Shown in pieces: positions 13,459 to 13,569 of a DNA stretch of 13,569 bases (position 1 is the stretch's first letter; every line of letters begins with the position of its first letter). A program made the translations under genes and the position numbers. Source of the DNA: an uncultured Bacteroidales bacterium (GTDB lineage Bacteria > Bacteroidota > Bacteroidia > Bacteroidales > UBA932); NCBI GenBank assembly GCA_934717185.1, contig CAKUYQ010000046.1, positions 1 to 13,569 of the forward strand, in the 5' to 3' direction. The notes under the pieces are model-generated. The model was not told the DNA's origin, made no database searches, and was given only the letters and a program-made list of their open reading frames with translations.

Positions 13459-13569
13459 ATGAAAGAAACGATTGATTTACTTGGAAAGATCATCACAAAC
13501 ATCCTGACTGCTCTCTATGAGCCATTTGGATTTTCACTCCTGCTTTCCTTCCTAGCCATGTTTTTCTAC
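13459..13569 (+). CDS. N-terminal fragment of a membrane protein running off the window
   Basis: From ATG 13459 the frame stays open for 37 codons to the window edge. It begins 6 bases after the previous stop, with no clear ribosome site, so it is probably coupled to the nucleotidyltransferase gene. The protein starts with an amphipathic stretch (MKETIDLLGKIITNIL), followed by a membrane segment (FGFSLLLSFLAMFFY) that is cut at the edge. VanZ-like or another small polytopic membrane family is possible, but too little is visible to assign it. Confidence 0.6.
   Translation, partial: MKETIDLLGKIITNILTALYEPFGFSLLLSFLAMFFY

Noticed and set aside
1..13569. CRISPR array, tRNA, rRNA, integrase or attachment site
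   Set aside because: No regularly spaced repeats, cloverleaf-like sequence, rRNA segments or recombinase motifs were seen on either strand.

Overview
The window is part of a surface (capsular or exo-) polysaccharide biosynthesis locus. All genes read on the + strand and are packed tightly, with overlaps or gaps of a few tens of bases. Strong AGGAGG-type ribosome sites, AT-rich genes with a short coupled layout, and a gut-Clostridia-like nucleotidyltransferase at the right end suggest a low-to-mid GC Firmicute, most likely Lachnospiraceae. That placement is an inference from style, not from a marker gene.

Layout. At the left edge is the C-terminal tail of a gene that enters from outside (1-204), possibly a glycosyltransferase. 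It is followed by a GT4-type glycosyltransferase (260-1348), a DUF6625-like putative glycosyltransferase (1368-2336), a hexapeptide-repeat O-acyltransferase (2351-2905), a membrane acyltransferase-3 protein (2895-3968), a capsular-synthesis glycosyltransferase related to GT32 (3968-4906), and a Wzy/O-antigen-ligase-type polymerase (4890-6074). After a 103-base gap with a candidate promoter comes a second polymerase-like membrane protein (6178-7386). A 205-base gap follows. Then come a Wzx flippase (7592-8998), a polysaccharide pyruvyl transferase (9009-10181), an iron-sulfur protein of the F420-hydrogenase beta-subunit family (10178-11347), and a second acyltransferase-3 protein (11409-12443). 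At the right end is a visibly more GC-rich nucleotidyltransferase (12550-13452), followed by the start of a membrane protein that runs off the window (13459 onward).

How it fits together. The glycosyltransferases would build an undecaprenyl-linked repeat unit on the inner membrane face. The acyl-, pyruvyl- and possibly redox-type enzymes would decorate it, Wzx would flip it, and one or both Wzy-like proteins would polymerise or ligate it. No initiating sugar-phosphate transferase, chain-length regulator or tyrosine kinase lies in the window; they are presumably outside it.

The most interesting signals are two long poly-G tracts. A G9 tract sits inside the second acyltransferase gene, where loss or gain of one G truncates the protein about half-way. 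A G8 tract abuts the stop codon of the first polymerase gene, where one extra G would open a frame through the whole gap and end it exactly on the start codon of the second polymerase gene. Together they suggest, but do not prove, slippage-based variation of the glycan. The pyruvyl transferase/iron-sulfur pair is a second point of interest, because the iron-sulfur partner has no established role in glycan assembly.
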